A DNA stretch of 53,905 nt, taken from positions 1-53,905 of the forward strand of contig JAFGQN010000016.1 in the NCBI GenBank assembly GCA_016935665.1, given 5' to 3'. The notes under the pieces were generated by a model. That model saw only the letters and a list, made by a program, of their open reading frames with translations. It was not told the DNA's origin and made no database searches. Positions 19,843-28,660 of the stretch are shown piece after piece (within the stretch, counting starts at the first letter, position 1; each line of letters opens with the position of its first letter). Both the position numbers and the translations under genes were made by a program. Source of the stretch: Deltaproteobacteria bacterium (GTDB taxonomy: Bacteria; Myxococcota_A; Polyangia; JAAYKL01).

Positions 19843-20997
19843 TCAGGGGCTGGCTGTTTTTTCGGGCGACATGCTGCTGGTGGGAACAACCACCGGATTG
19901 GACTGAGGTTCACGCATGGTCAGCATCAACCACGCGACCACCCCAAGCAAAACTATTATTATAGCCAACAGTGCGATGACCAACCCTTTTCCCTGTCGCT
20001 GACGACGGCTGGCGGGATGGGCTCCGGACGCAGATAACCGTCTCTCGGACGGATTCGATGACGTTCGCGACTGAGCGACGGATTTTTCCACATGGGGCAC
20101 TGCGTGCATGGGCCCGGATTGCTCCTCCACCGGCAAGAGCACCTGAAGCGCCTGTGCAAATTCCGCGGCAGACTGATACCTGTGTGTTTTGTCTTTTTCC
20201 AGCGCTTTGCCAATAATGGCGTTCAACTCTTTGGGAATATTCAACTCCGGTCGACGCTCTGTCACGGGAATGGGCGGTGTATTAATCTGATGGGTAATGT
20301 ATTCCATCGGTTTACAACGGGGGAACGGCAGGCGACCGGTGATCATTTCATAGAGGATAATCCCCAGCGAATAGATGTCGGAGCGGGCATCCAGTTCTTC
20401 TCCGCGCGCCTGTTCCGGTGACATGAATTCCGGTGTGCCAAACACCATCCCCTGGCGCGTTAACACCATGGAACCAGGGCGCATTTTGGAATCGTGAATC
20501 TTGGCGAGCCCAAAATCCAGGACTTTGGGCGTATCCTCAATGCCCCCCTGTGTGGTAAGCAGAATATTTTCGGGCTTCAAATCCCGATGAATAACCCCCA
20601 CATCATGGGCTTCTTCCAGCGCTCCCAGCACCTGAATCATGATTTTGGCAGCGCGCTGCACATTCATGGGGCCTTCCACCCGGGTGTGTTTGGCAAGGTC
20701 CATCCCATTCAGATATTCCATGGCAATATACAGCTGACCGGTTTCTTCAAGCTGTCCATACAGAAATACCCGCACGGTATTGGGATGCGAAAGACGACTC
20801 ATGGCTCGAGCTTCCCTACGAAATCGGGATACCAAATCTTTTCGGCCAGCCAGTTTCTGATGCAGAATTTTAATGGCAACCACCCGATCCATCGCTGGCT
20901 GTTCCGCTTTGTACACCGCCCCCATTCCGCCTCTGCCGATTTTCTCAACGATACGAAACTGCCCGAGAATTTCTTTACCGATCAGGTCATCTGTCAT
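19843..20997 (-). CDS. Membrane-anchored Ser/Thr protein kinase
   Basis: 384 residues. An N-terminal kinase domain (about 13-275) has the glycine loop GRGGMGAVYKA, Lys43 in VAIKIL, HRDLKPEN with catalytic Asp139, DFG at 161-163, and the activation-loop end TPEFMSPEQARG. A Ser/Pro linker leads to one membrane helix near 341-361 (VIALLAIIIVLLGVVAWLML) and a short outside tail. All catalytic residues are present, so it should be active. It has no PASTA or other sensor domain. It is transcribed away from the SctQ-like gene, from which it is separated by under 100 bases. Confidence 0.93.
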   Translation of the reverse strand: MTDDLIGKEILGQFRIVEKIGRGGMGAVYKAEQPAMDRVVAIKILHQKLAGRKDLVSRFRREARAMSRLSHPNTVRVFLYGQLEETGQLYIAMEYLNGMDLAKHTRVEGPMNVQRAAKIMIQVLGALEEAHDVGVIHRDLKPENILLTTQGGIEDTPKVLDFGLAKIHDSKMRPGSMVLTRQGMVFGTPEFMSPEQARGEELDARSDIYSLGIILYEMITGRLPFPRCKPMEYITHQINTPPIPVTERRPELNIPKELNAIIGKALEKDKTHRYQSAAEFAQALQVLLPVEEQSGPMHAVPHVEKSVAQSRTSSNPSERRLSASGAHPASRRQRQGKGLVIALLAIIIVLLGVVAWLMLTMREPQSNPVVVPTSSMSPEKTASP

Positions 20998-21086
20998 AGT
21001 TGGTTTATATATGCTTGCTTGACAACGGGCAAGAAATTCGGTTCAGATTTCATGAAATAACGGGCATTCAAACCTCGGAGGTCGAT

Positions 21087-22229
21087 ATTACAACCACCCG
21101 ACAAAATACAATAGACACGCAATCCACGGTAGCCGTGACGCCTTTGCCCCTCAAACTGATTCAAAAGGCCAGCGATGAGTTCCGATTGCTTACCGCATTG
21201 CAGACACGCGTGTGGGGGATGCGAGCGCGTGTTTTGCTACCGTCGCTGGCGTTTCCCGATGCGACGCAACTCAGTGGGTTCATAACAGAACGGATAGGTG
21301 TTCATTGGCCACCGCTTCCCGAAAATTTTGTTGCGGTAGTCCTGCGACAACATCCGGCCGCACACCTGTTTGCGCTGATTCTGGACAATTCCGATGCGCA
21401 AGCCGTCGTCGATGGCATTTTGTCAAGGTCTGCTTCCACAGCCAACAAAACAATGTCGCCATTTGACCGAGGCATCCTCCTCCAACTGGTGGCCATGGTC
21501 ATGTCGGACATTCTGCCCGTCGAAAATCGGGATTTCGAAGTCGCCGGGATTCTGGATTCTCAGATGCAACTGCAAATGATTTTTGGCGGCCCGTCACCCG
21601 GCATGTGGCATGTGCGCGGACACATTTTTGCCAACGATCGCAAATCGCCGTGGATTCTAGTGGGAGTTGGCATGCCTTTCTCCAGGGTAAAATCAACTCC
21701 CAGAGAGACGCTTCCCGCAGCGATGACGGCTTTGCTCCTGGCGCCACTGGACATTGAAATCGGCGGCACAACTCTGCCCGCCAATTCTTTAAAACGCCTT
21801 GAAAAAGGCGATGTGATAACGCTGGATCGCATTCATTGTCCCCCGTGCCGACAAAACCGCGATGCTCCCTTTAACGATGAAATCCATTTGCGCAATGGTT
21901 ACCTTACTATTGCCGCCACCTGGGATGGCGGCGGCGCCATCCAACTGAAAGAAAAAACAGTAATGAGTGATTCAACTGAACAGACACATATTCTCCACCC
22001 CCCAATTTTGCAATCTGCAAGCCAGGTTCAAGTCCCCTGCACTGTGGAGATTGGCCAATTGCGACTGAGTGTGAACGAAATCGCTTCACTTGTCCCTGGC
22101 CAGATTTTAAAGCTCAATCAGCCACTGACGGATGCCGTGTATCTGAAAGCCGGGGATCAGGTAATCTGCAAAGGGCAACTGGTTGAGGTGGAGAACGAAA
22201 TCGCCCTGGAAATTCTGGAGGTCCCATGA
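21087..22229 (+). CDS. SctQ/YscQ-like protein with two SpoA (FliN) domains
   Basis: About 380 residues. The C-terminal 70 residues are a SpoA domain (VQVPCTVEIGQLRLSVNE..LVPGQILKLNQPL..VYLKAGDQVICKGQLVEVENE). A weaker SpoA domain lies before it (PLDIEIGGTTLPANSLKRLEKGDVITL). This two-SpoA architecture is that of SctQ, the cytoplasmic sorting-platform protein of type III secretion systems, and of FliM/FliN. The start is unclear: a strong GGAGG (21077-21081) is followed only by an in-frame ATT at 21087, while other in-frame options are TTG at 21000 and GTG at 21135. No other secretion gene is seen nearby. An internal ATG at 21963 could give an 88-residue SpoA product, as in YscQ-C. It overlaps the lipoprotein gene by four bases. 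Confidence 0.75.
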   Translation: MTTTRQNTIDTQSTVAVTPLPLKLIQKASDEFRLLTALQTRVWGMRARVLLPSLAFPDATQLSGFITERIGVHWPPLPENFVAVVLRQHPAAHLFALILDNSDAQAVVDGILSRSASTANKTMSPFDRGILLQLVAMVMSDILPVENRDFEVAGILDSQMQLQMIFGGPSPGMWHVRGHIFANDRKSPWILVGVGMPFSRVKSTPRETLPAAMTALLLAPLDIEIGGTTLPANSLKRLEKGDVITLDRIHCPPCRQNRDAPFNDEIHLRNGYLTIAATWDGGGAIQLKEKTVMSDSTEQTHILHPPILQSASQVQVPCTVEIGQLRLSVNEIASLVPGQILKLNQPLTDAVYLKAGDQVICKGQLVEVENEIALEILEVP

Positions 22230-22711
22230 ATTTTAAACACACAGACGCGGTGCGCCCATGGACGCTGCCGTTCATTTTCTCATTCTGTTTTGCAGCCTTT
22301 GGCTGTGGTGGCGAGTCTCCCCAGAACACAGACGCCGCATCTCCCACGCCGCAGAGCACCATAAAAACAGGAGATGGTTCCATCGCGCCCAGGACGACGA
22401 CCAAACCAGCCGCTGGCCCCAAACGGGCGCTTTTTGCCAACGGCGTCACCGAAAACGGCAAGTCGGTTCAACTGAACGCCACCGTCCAGGATAATAATGT
22501 CACCGGGACCCTGCAGATTGACGGCATCGCACTGCAGGCGGTGGGCATGCACGACGGAGACACCATTCGCTGCTGGTTGAAAGGCGACGGAGAAAACGGC
22601 GTGTACCGGGGCAATCTGGTGGCACAACTGCTGGATTCCAAACTAAACGGTCACTTCACCGTATCCGGCAACGCCGGTATTAATGTAATCCAGGGAAGTG
22701 TATCAAATTAA
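22226..22711 (+). CDS. Small lipoprotein coupled to the SctQ-like gene
   Basis: 161 residues. ATG overlaps the previous stop (ATGA) behind GGAGG, so translation is coupled. The signal peptide ends in the lipobox FGC (AAFGCGGES). After a Ser/Pro/Thr-rich linker the C-terminal 85 residues form a beta-rich segment (VTGTLQIDGIALQAVGM, GHFTVSGNAG). No known family is recognised. Coupling suggests that it works with the SpoA protein, perhaps as an envelope partner, but this is inference from position alone. Confidence 0.75.
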   Translation: MNFKHTDAVRPWTLPFIFSFCFAAFGCGGESPQNTDAASPTPQSTIKTGDGSIAPRTTTKPAAGPKRALFANGVTENGKSVQLNATVQDNNVTGTLQIDGIALQAVGMHDGDTIRCWLKGDGENGVYRGNLVAQLLDSKLNGHFTVSGNAGINVIQGSVSN

Positions 22712-22856
22712 AACACAGACTGTTAAAAGTTATTCGACAAAAAATAGCCTTACACATCACCTATATGGACGATGTTGCATATGTTCCTATCTTATTTTCT
22801 GTCTTGCAAAGAATTGGGGAAGGGGGATTTTCAGCGCCTCTTTATTTGGATGTTCT

Positions 22857-25010
22857 CTATAAAACGTTTCCGGGCAGGACCGTATCTCCCTGCCCACTGC
22901 CGGCGGTCTGGATTTGATTGCGGCCGTTTTCCTTGGCGCGGTACAGACATTCATCGGCCACTTTAAACAGCTGATCAAACGTGGCTGCATCCCGTGGGAA
23001 AGTGGCCACTCCAGACGAAAAGGTCACCTGAAATGACTCCCCTCCGTCGCCGGTGAACTCCAGTTTCCGAAGGGCTTTGAGCGCTTCATAAAGCAATCGC
23101 TTCGCGTTGGCGCCACCCTCATTGTAAAACACAACAGCAAACTCTTCGCCTCCCCAGCGGCAACGCACATCGGTATTTCGGAAACGGGAAAGCAGGAGCT
23201 TGCCCATGGCTTTAAGCACGCGGTCCCCCGCCAGGTGGCCAAAGGTATCATTCACGTGCTTGAAATGATCGAGATCGATGATACACAGACTGACTGGCCT
23301 GTCAAAATGCGCCGCTTCGGTCATTTTGGCCTGCACTTCCTCAAGGAACGCCCGTCGATTCAGCAAGCGGGTCAACGGGTCCCTGTCTGCGCGTTCTTTG
23401 AAAAGTCGAATGCGCTCCAGGCGAACATTGATACGCGCCAGCAACTCCTCTTTGATCACCGGCTTTTGAATGTAGTCGTCGCCGCCGACATTAAAACATT
23501 CAATCCGCACTTTCACATCTGATTCGCCCGTCAAAAAAAGCACTGGGAGATTGCGCCATCTGGGTACCGAACGTATCATGCGACTCACATCAAAGCCGCT
23601 TATCTCCGGCATCTGCACATCCAGCAGCAAAATATCAGGATTGCTCACATCCAGCGTTTCGAGAATGCGTTGCGGCTGGTCCAACTCCTGCACCTCCAGG
23701 TGCTCCGATGCCAGAATATTGCTGATGTGTTTTCTAAAAAACGGGTCGTCATCCACAATAAGAATCCGCGCAGTGATTTGAGACTGCTGAGTCGCGAACT
23801 CCCTGGCCACTTCCACCAAAATGTCATCGGTGAGGGGTTTACCCAAAAACAGCATGGCTCCCGCTGACGCAGCGGCGATGCGCCGATCGACAGAATCCAC
23901 GTTGGACATAAACGCCACCTGCAGCGACTCATGACCCTCCATGGCGCGCAAATCCGCCACCAGCGACACAGGATCCAGATTTCGCATATCCTGGTCGATA
24001 ATCACTCCGTCAATATCATTGGCGATGATCTCCGCCAGCGCTTCCACCCGGGTACTTGCGGGAATCACTCTGACCTGATTGAGTCGACCAATATCCTGCA
24101 GGATCATCAGCGACGCGCGGTCCTCCCCCAAAACGAGCAAGGTGGCCAGATCCTGGGCGGCGGCGGGTCCCACCGGCACCAGAGAACTTCTTTCCGGAGT
24201 ACTGATGGCGCGATCCACCAGATAAAAAAGATTCTCCCATTCTTCATTAGTACCATTCCCCCGGCTCTGAATCTTTTTTATTTTGTCGTTTATCTGGTGG
24301 ACAATTTCACTGATTTCCATAAACCCCAGGGTGCCCGACGTGCCGCTGATAGTATGGGTAATACTCCGGATTTCCCAAATAGCGTCCTCGGCGTCAAAGG
24401 ATTGCTGCGCTGTGGTAATCAGGTTCCTCAAATGGCGCAATTCCGTGGGCAGTGTTTTCTGATACTCTCTGGCCAGCCGCATAATCTCCAGCTGCAGTGT
24501 ATCTTCCTCAGTACCGACCTCCATGGAATGCTGCCGGGGGGCAGGTGGCACCGGCAGCGACGTGCCTGCACGACGGGGCATCGAAAACGGACTTCCCGCG
24601 GCCATGGAGTGTACGGCGCCTGGAATCCGAGTCATCGGTGGTGCAATTCCGGCCAGTCTTGCCGCTATCAGCGCAACGTCATCAGATTTGTAATTCGGGG
24701 CGCAAATGTAATCGATTTTTTTCGTGCTGGAAATGAATTCATAGTTCTCCCTGCCCAGAGAACCATCATCCAGCATCAGCACCTTGGTATCCGCCCAAAT
24801 TCCTCGCACTCTGGCCAGTAATTCAAAGCCGCTGCGCGTCTCAAACGTGGCTGGCAATATCGCCACCCCATAAACACCGGCATCTATCGCCTCCAGTGAA
24901 TCTTTAGCTGTGGTTGCCGATATAACAAAGTACCCACTGCGATTCAACGCATCGCTAATCTCGCTGCAAAAGGATTCCGATGAATTTACCAGTAGTATCG
25001 GGTAGTACAT
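22857..25010 (-). CDS. Multi-receiver, HPt and GGDEF diguanylate cyclase
   Basis: 717 residues from the ATG at 25010 (a TTG at 25058 is the alternative). Order: a degenerate receiver (about 1-120) in which the phospho-acceptor Asp is absent (AILPATFETRSG), an HPt domain (about 180-280) with His in SITHTISGTSGTLG, a second receiver-like domain (about 300-425), a canonical receiver (about 430-545; LLLDVQMPE, FLTGES, KP), and a GGDEF domain (about 555-700). The active-site motif is RWGGEEF, preceded five residues earlier by RNTD, which matches the inhibitory c-di-GMP site RxxD. It should make cyclic di-GMP in response to phosphorelay input, with feedback inhibition. No partner histidine kinase is adjacent. 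Confidence 0.93.
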   Translation of the reverse strand: MYYPILLVNSSESFCSEISDALNRSGYFVISATTAKDSLEAIDAGVYGVAILPATFETRSGFELLARVRGIWADTKVLMLDDGSLGRENYEFISSTKKIDYICAPNYKSDDVALIAARLAGIAPPMTRIPGAVHSMAAGSPFSMPRRAGTSLPVPPAPRQHSMEVGTEEDTLQLEIMRLAREYQKTLPTELRHLRNLITTAQQSFDAEDAIWEIRSITHTISGTSGTLGFMEISEIVHQINDKIKKIQSRGNGTNEEWENLFYLVDRAISTPERSSLVPVGPAAAQDLATLLVLGEDRASLMILQDIGRLNQVRVIPASTRVEALAEIIANDIDGVIIDQDMRNLDPVSLVADLRAMEGHESLQVAFMSNVDSVDRRIAAASAGAMLFLGKPLTDDILVEVAREFATQQSQITARILIVDDDPFFRKHISNILASEHLEVQELDQPQRILETLDVSNPDILLLDVQMPEISGFDVSRMIRSVPRWRNLPVLFLTGESDVKVRIECFNVGGDDYIQKPVIKEELLARINVRLERIRLFKERADRDPLTRLLNRRAFLEEVQAKMTEAAHFDRPVSLCIIDLDHFKHVNDTFGHLAGDRVLKAMGKLLLSRFRNTDVRCRWGGEEFAVVFYNEGGANAKRLLYEALKALRKLEFTGDGGESFQVTFSSGVATFPRDAATFDQLFKVADECLYRAKENGRNQIQTAGSGQGDTVLPGNVL

Positions 25011-25159
25011 AAACCTGCCGTCCGTATAATCAGATCCGGTTGTAAATTCAGCATACAACCAAAATGAAACAACGGCATTCCCTGGTTTAATTTTAGACCA
25101 TCTCAGAATTCTAAAAGAATCCCTGCACCAAAAAATCTCATTTTGAACAATTTACGAAA

Positions 25160-25188
25160 TTGACACTCCCAACATCGTAATGTAAAAT
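25160..25188 (+). promoter_or_regulatory. Strong sigma-70-type promoter
   Basis: TTGACA (25160-25165), a 17-base spacer and TAAAAT (25183-25188) make a near-consensus housekeeping promoter. Transcription would begin near 25195, giving a 28-base leader before the small membrane protein gene at 25223. Confidence 0.75.
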
Positions 25189-25222
25189 TTTCAGACACTA
25201 CAAAAATGAACGAGGGGGCGCC

Positions 25223-25390
25223 ATGAGAACACCAAGACGCAAAGGCGAATTTGTTTTTCTGTTTCTTTTGCTGTTTATTCTGTCACTGCTGATCACGCAG
25301 ATTGTGATGGCCATTCGGGAAGCCAGTGGCTCCCCTCACATAAACACCACCACACAAAACGCCTCGCGGTATCCCTCCCTGAAAAAGTAG
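25223..25390 (+). CDS. 55-residue single-pass membrane protein
   Basis: ATG at 25223 with AGGGGG about 6 bases upstream and a near-consensus promoter. The N-terminus is basic (MRTPRRKGE), followed by one strongly hydrophobic helix (FVFLFLLLFILSLLITQIV) and a polar, Asn/Thr/Ser-rich tail, so the predicted topology is inside-N, outside-C. There is no known family. The strong promoter and ribosome site argue for a real, well-expressed small protein. The decayed phosphodiesterase gene is convergent with it. Confidence 0.6.
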   Translation: MRTPRRKGEFVFLFLLLFILSLLITQIVMAIREASGSPHINTTTQNASRYPSLKK

Positions 25391-25429
25391 CCCCCACCAC
25401 CTGTATCGTTGTGCCAATGCACACCCATG

Positions 25430-26391
25430 CCCCTGCACCCAGGAAGTGCCCATAGTATCATTCGGAACCGGCAAATTGAGCGCGGTGAGTACGGTGGCAA
25501 AGACATCGTAAATCTGTTTTTGTCCCTGAGCCGGCCCTCTCTGTTTGCAGCGCCAGATACCGCAATAGTCTAGATCTGCATCGTCGGCACCGCGATCATT
25601 TCCGGCTATCTGCAGCGCATGATGGCCCACGGCGCCCACCGCCCGATAGTTCAAATGGTCGACTGTTCAGCAAAACAGGCATCTTTGGATAGGCCTCATC
25701 CAAAACCGGGCAACCGTTGCGAATCAGGATTTCATTGATGCAAATGCTTCCCAAAAGCAGCTTGATACCGTGATTGGACACCACCATTACCACCGTGTCG
25801 GGCCCGGTCAGAGAAACAGTTTCTCCGATTTCATCGTCCAGCAATTTATTGGAACGTTTTCCCAGAGTTGCATCCTGGAACGCCGGGTGTTCATTGGAAA
25901 TATGCCGCAATGCCCCATGGTGCAGACGATCCGGTCCCAAATCCACCATCATGCAAACCGGGGCGCCTCCTTTTTAATCAAATGCCTAAAAATGGCAAAA
26001 TGCTGACGGGTAAAAACAGCGCATTCTTCTGCTATACGCTCGGCCTCACCGCTGCGAAAGTTTGCCATATCGATAATGTATTCGCCGAAAAGGGACACCA
26101 GTTCCCGTGCCATGGATGGCCGCGTGGCCCATTTGCTCCGTGTGGACGGCGTTAAAAAACAGGACGTCATTGAAATCAGTGGATGCGCAGATGCGGGGCT
26201 TGTTGCGGGGACTGAAACCACCACGCTCTTTGGGCCGTACTGCGCAACCACATCCCAAATCCGTGGAACCGAGACATCCGCCAGACTGGCACAGAGCGGT
26301 CAGATTGGGCATCTCATTTTCTAAACTGATGAAACGCAAGGTGGGGCGATACGGAATCCCGTCCGATGATGATGACGCGCGGCACCGTCAT
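25430..26391 (-). pseudogene. Decayed alkaline-phosphatase-superfamily phosphodiesterase
   Basis: Pieces of one protein occur in order in several minus-strand frames: the N-terminus RVIIIGRDSVSP in frame with an ATG that overlaps the ctpA-type stop (ATGA), then EMPNLTAL, then KSVVVSVPATSP with FLTPSTRSKWAT, then TVVMVVSNHG, and finally TVLTALNLPVP. These match the type I phosphodiesterase/nucleotide pyrophosphatase family, where the SNHG motif is normally SDHG and binds metal. About 960 bases remain of an expected 1500, with at least three frame changes and missing central blocks. It was the last gene of the folding/proteolysis operon and is now non-functional. Confidence 0.8.
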
Positions 26392-27680
26392 TTTCCTTCA
26401 CGCGCCGCTCTCGAACGCACCATTCCCTTTAAAATCTGAAATCCCATACGCAACTGATAATCCGACAGCTCCGGGCTTTTCGCTTCGGTATTGCTCTTTT
26501 TTTCCTGCTGCAGGTGCCCCGGAAGCTCCCCCTCGGTGGGCATTTCGCTAATGGCTTGCGTCATTTCATCCGGTACCGGGGGATTTAGCGACTCCACCAC
26601 GACATCGGGCATAATTCCCTCTGCCTGAATGCTCCGCCCTGCGGGTGTGTAATATCTGGATGTGGTCAATTTCAAGGCAGCGCCATCCCGAAGCGGAATA
26701 ATGGTCTGTACAGAACCTTTGCCAAAACTTTGCATTCCCACCACCATGGCGCGTCCGCTGTCCTGCAGTGCGCCTGCCACAATCTCGGCTGCCGACGCAC
26801 TGGCACCGTCGATGAGAACCACCAGCTCAATATCGTCGAATGTACCCGCGCGATGGGCATCAAAGCTCTCAATGACCACCCCTCCGCGGCTCTTGGTGGA
26901 CAGCAGCATTCCCTCGGAAACAAAAAGGTCACTGACTTTAACGGCCTCATACATCAGTCCACCGGGATTGCGACGCAAATCCAGAACCACGCCTTTGAGT
27001 CCGCCGCCAATCAACTTCATGTGGCGCAGCTCATCACGCACCTGAGCCGATGTCTCTTCCTGGAACGCTTTGATGCGAATATGGGCATATCCGGGTTCCA
27101 GCAACTCGGCCGCCACGCTTTGCACCTCAATGACAGCCCTCGTCAACACCACTTCAAACGGCTCTTCGGATTCCCGTTTGACCGTAATAGTCACATCGGT
27201 GCCCTCCCGACCCCGCATCCGTTGCACAGCGTCCATCAAATCAATGGTCGATGTGGGCACACCTTCAATTTTCAAAATTCGGTCGCCAGGTAAAATTCCG
27301 GCTTTTATCGCGGGTGAATCGGGGATGGGGGTAATGACGGTCAATTCCCCCTCCTTGATGCCCACCTCCATTCCCACACCACAAAAATTGCCCTCGGTAT
27401 CCTCTTTCAGGATTCGAAAATCCTCGGGAGACAAATACGAGCTGTGGGGGTCGAGGGCGCGCAACATTCCCTGGATGGCCCCCTCAATCAGCTTACCCTC
27501 GTCGATAGACTCCACATGGTTTTGTTCAATAAGCGACAGAACCCGGGCAAACACATCCAGTTTTCGGTACGGCCCTTTGACAGATTGCGCCAACGCCATT
27601 TGCGAAAACAGCACGGACCCCAGCAGGAGACCAATGACGCCCAATCTGAATAGCGACCCTTTTTTTTGAATCCACATCAT
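26388..27680 (-). CDS. ctpA: S41-family C-terminal processing protease (CtpA type)
   Basis: 430 residues with a signal peptide (cleavage near AQS, residue 31). A short helical region (GAIQGMLRALDPHSSYL) precedes a PDZ domain (about 95-175; GILPGDRILKIEG) and a peptidase domain with the Ser/Lys dyad in DGASASAAEIVAGAL (Ser296) and SFGKGSVQ (Lys321), 25 residues apart as in the family. It cleaves periplasmic substrates from their C-termini. The start codon lies 3 bases after the SurA-like gene, in one operon with two parvulin chaperones, so envelope protein quality control is the shared role. Confidence 0.95.
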   Translation of the reverse strand: MMWIQKKGSLFRLGVIGLLLGSVLFSQMALAQSVKGPYRKLDVFARVLSLIEQNHVESIDEGKLIEGAIQGMLRALDPHSSYLSPEDFRILKEDTEGNFCGVGMEVGIKEGELTVITPIPDSPAIKAGILPGDRILKIEGVPTSTIDLMDAVQRMRGREGTDVTITVKRESEEPFEVVLTRAVIEVQSVAAELLEPGYAHIRIKAFQEETSAQVRDELRHMKLIGGGLKGVVLDLRRNPGGLMYEAVKVSDLFVSEGMLLSTKSRGGVVIESFDAHRAGTFDDIELVVLIDGASASAAEIVAGALQDSGRAMVVGMQSFGKGSVQTIIPLRDGAALKLTTSRYYTPAGRSIQAEGIMPDVVVESLNPPVPDEMTQAISEMPTEGELPGHLQQEKKSNTEAKSPELSDYQLRMGFQILKGMVRSRAAREGK

Positions 27681-27683
27681 GAA

Positions 27684-28655
27684 TCAGATGCGTACCTTGA
27701 TAAAAGTCTTTTTACGAAGTTCCTGCAGCCACAACTCCTGTTGTCGTTCCATTTCCTTCTGAGTCAGCTGCCCAATGATGATATTTTTCACTTCACTGAA
27801 CGGTTTCACACCGGTATCTTCTCTGCTAATCAATTTTAAGATATGAAATCCAGCCGGGCTTTTCACTGGCCCCGTCAACTCTCCGGGCTCCATATCGAGA
27901 AAAACCGAATCCAGGACTTTGGGAATCTCGCCGGGCATGCGCTTTCCAAGACGCCCACCCCACTGAGCCGTCACCTTGTCATCGGATTCCGACATGGCCA
28001 TTTCTTCAAATGAGGCGCCGCCTTTAATCCGCTGGACCAGCGCCACCGACTTTTCCCGCAATTTGGCCACATCAATGGCCCTGGCATCCGCAGGCACGCG
28101 AATCAGAATATGTGCCCCTTCAAATTCAGCGGATCGACGCACATCGCGCACCTGAGAGTTGTAAAACTCCCGTGCTTTTTCCTCTGAAATATTTACGCGG
28201 GATCGCACCCGCATGTTCATCACCTTGTACTTGAGCAAATCGCTGCGCATGGATATCTTGTACTGCTCCAGAGTGGTTCCCTGTGATTCCAGGGCCGCCC
28301 GAAACGTCTCCAAATCCATATTGTTTTGCGCCGCCATGTTGGCAATAGCCGATTCCACTTCCTGATTGGTGACGGCCACCTGCATTTCCTTTGCCTGCTG
28401 AGCCACCAGTGCATCGTCAATCAAATTATTCAGGGCTGCCTTTTCCACTTCCGCAGGTGGCGGCGCCGTCTGTCTTGTGGGACTGATTTGCATTTCCTGC
28501 ACTGTAATGTCCATGCGGCGATGCACATCGCTCAGTAAAATAATTTCGTCCCCCACGATGGCGGCGATGCCGTCTGCCGGCAACTCATCACTGCGGGCCG
28601 AAGCGGCAAAAAACAACAAACAACACAATAACGGTAATAATGTCTTACGAATCAT
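27684..28655 (-). CDS. surA: SurA-like periplasmic chaperone/peptidyl-prolyl isomerase
   Basis: 323 residues with a Sec signal (cleavage after ASA). The N-terminal SurA-N type helical domain (DGIAAIVGDEIILLSDVHRR, about 28-165) is followed by a single PpiC parvulin domain (about 175-280; AHILIRVPADA, GGRLGKRMPGEIPKVLDSVF, SPAGFHILKL). E. coli SurA has two parvulin domains; here only one is present. It assists folding of outer-membrane proteins. It starts 5 bases after the PrsA-like gene and ends 3 bases before the protease gene. Confidence 0.9.
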   Translation of the reverse strand: MIRKTLLPLLCCLLFFAASARSDELPADGIAAIVGDEIILLSDVHRRMDITVQEMQISPTRQTAPPPAEVEKAALNNLIDDALVAQQAKEMQVAVTNQEVESAIANMAAQNNMDLETFRAALESQGTTLEQYKISMRSDLLKYKVMNMRVRSRVNISEEKAREFYNSQVRDVRRSAEFEGAHILIRVPADARAIDVAKLREKSVALVQRIKGGASFEEMAMSESDDKVTAQWGGRLGKRMPGEIPKVLDSVFLDMEPGELTGPVKSPAGFHILKLISREDTGVKPFSEVKNIIIGQLTQKEMERQQELWLQELRKKTFIKVRI

Positions 28656-28660
28656 TTAAC

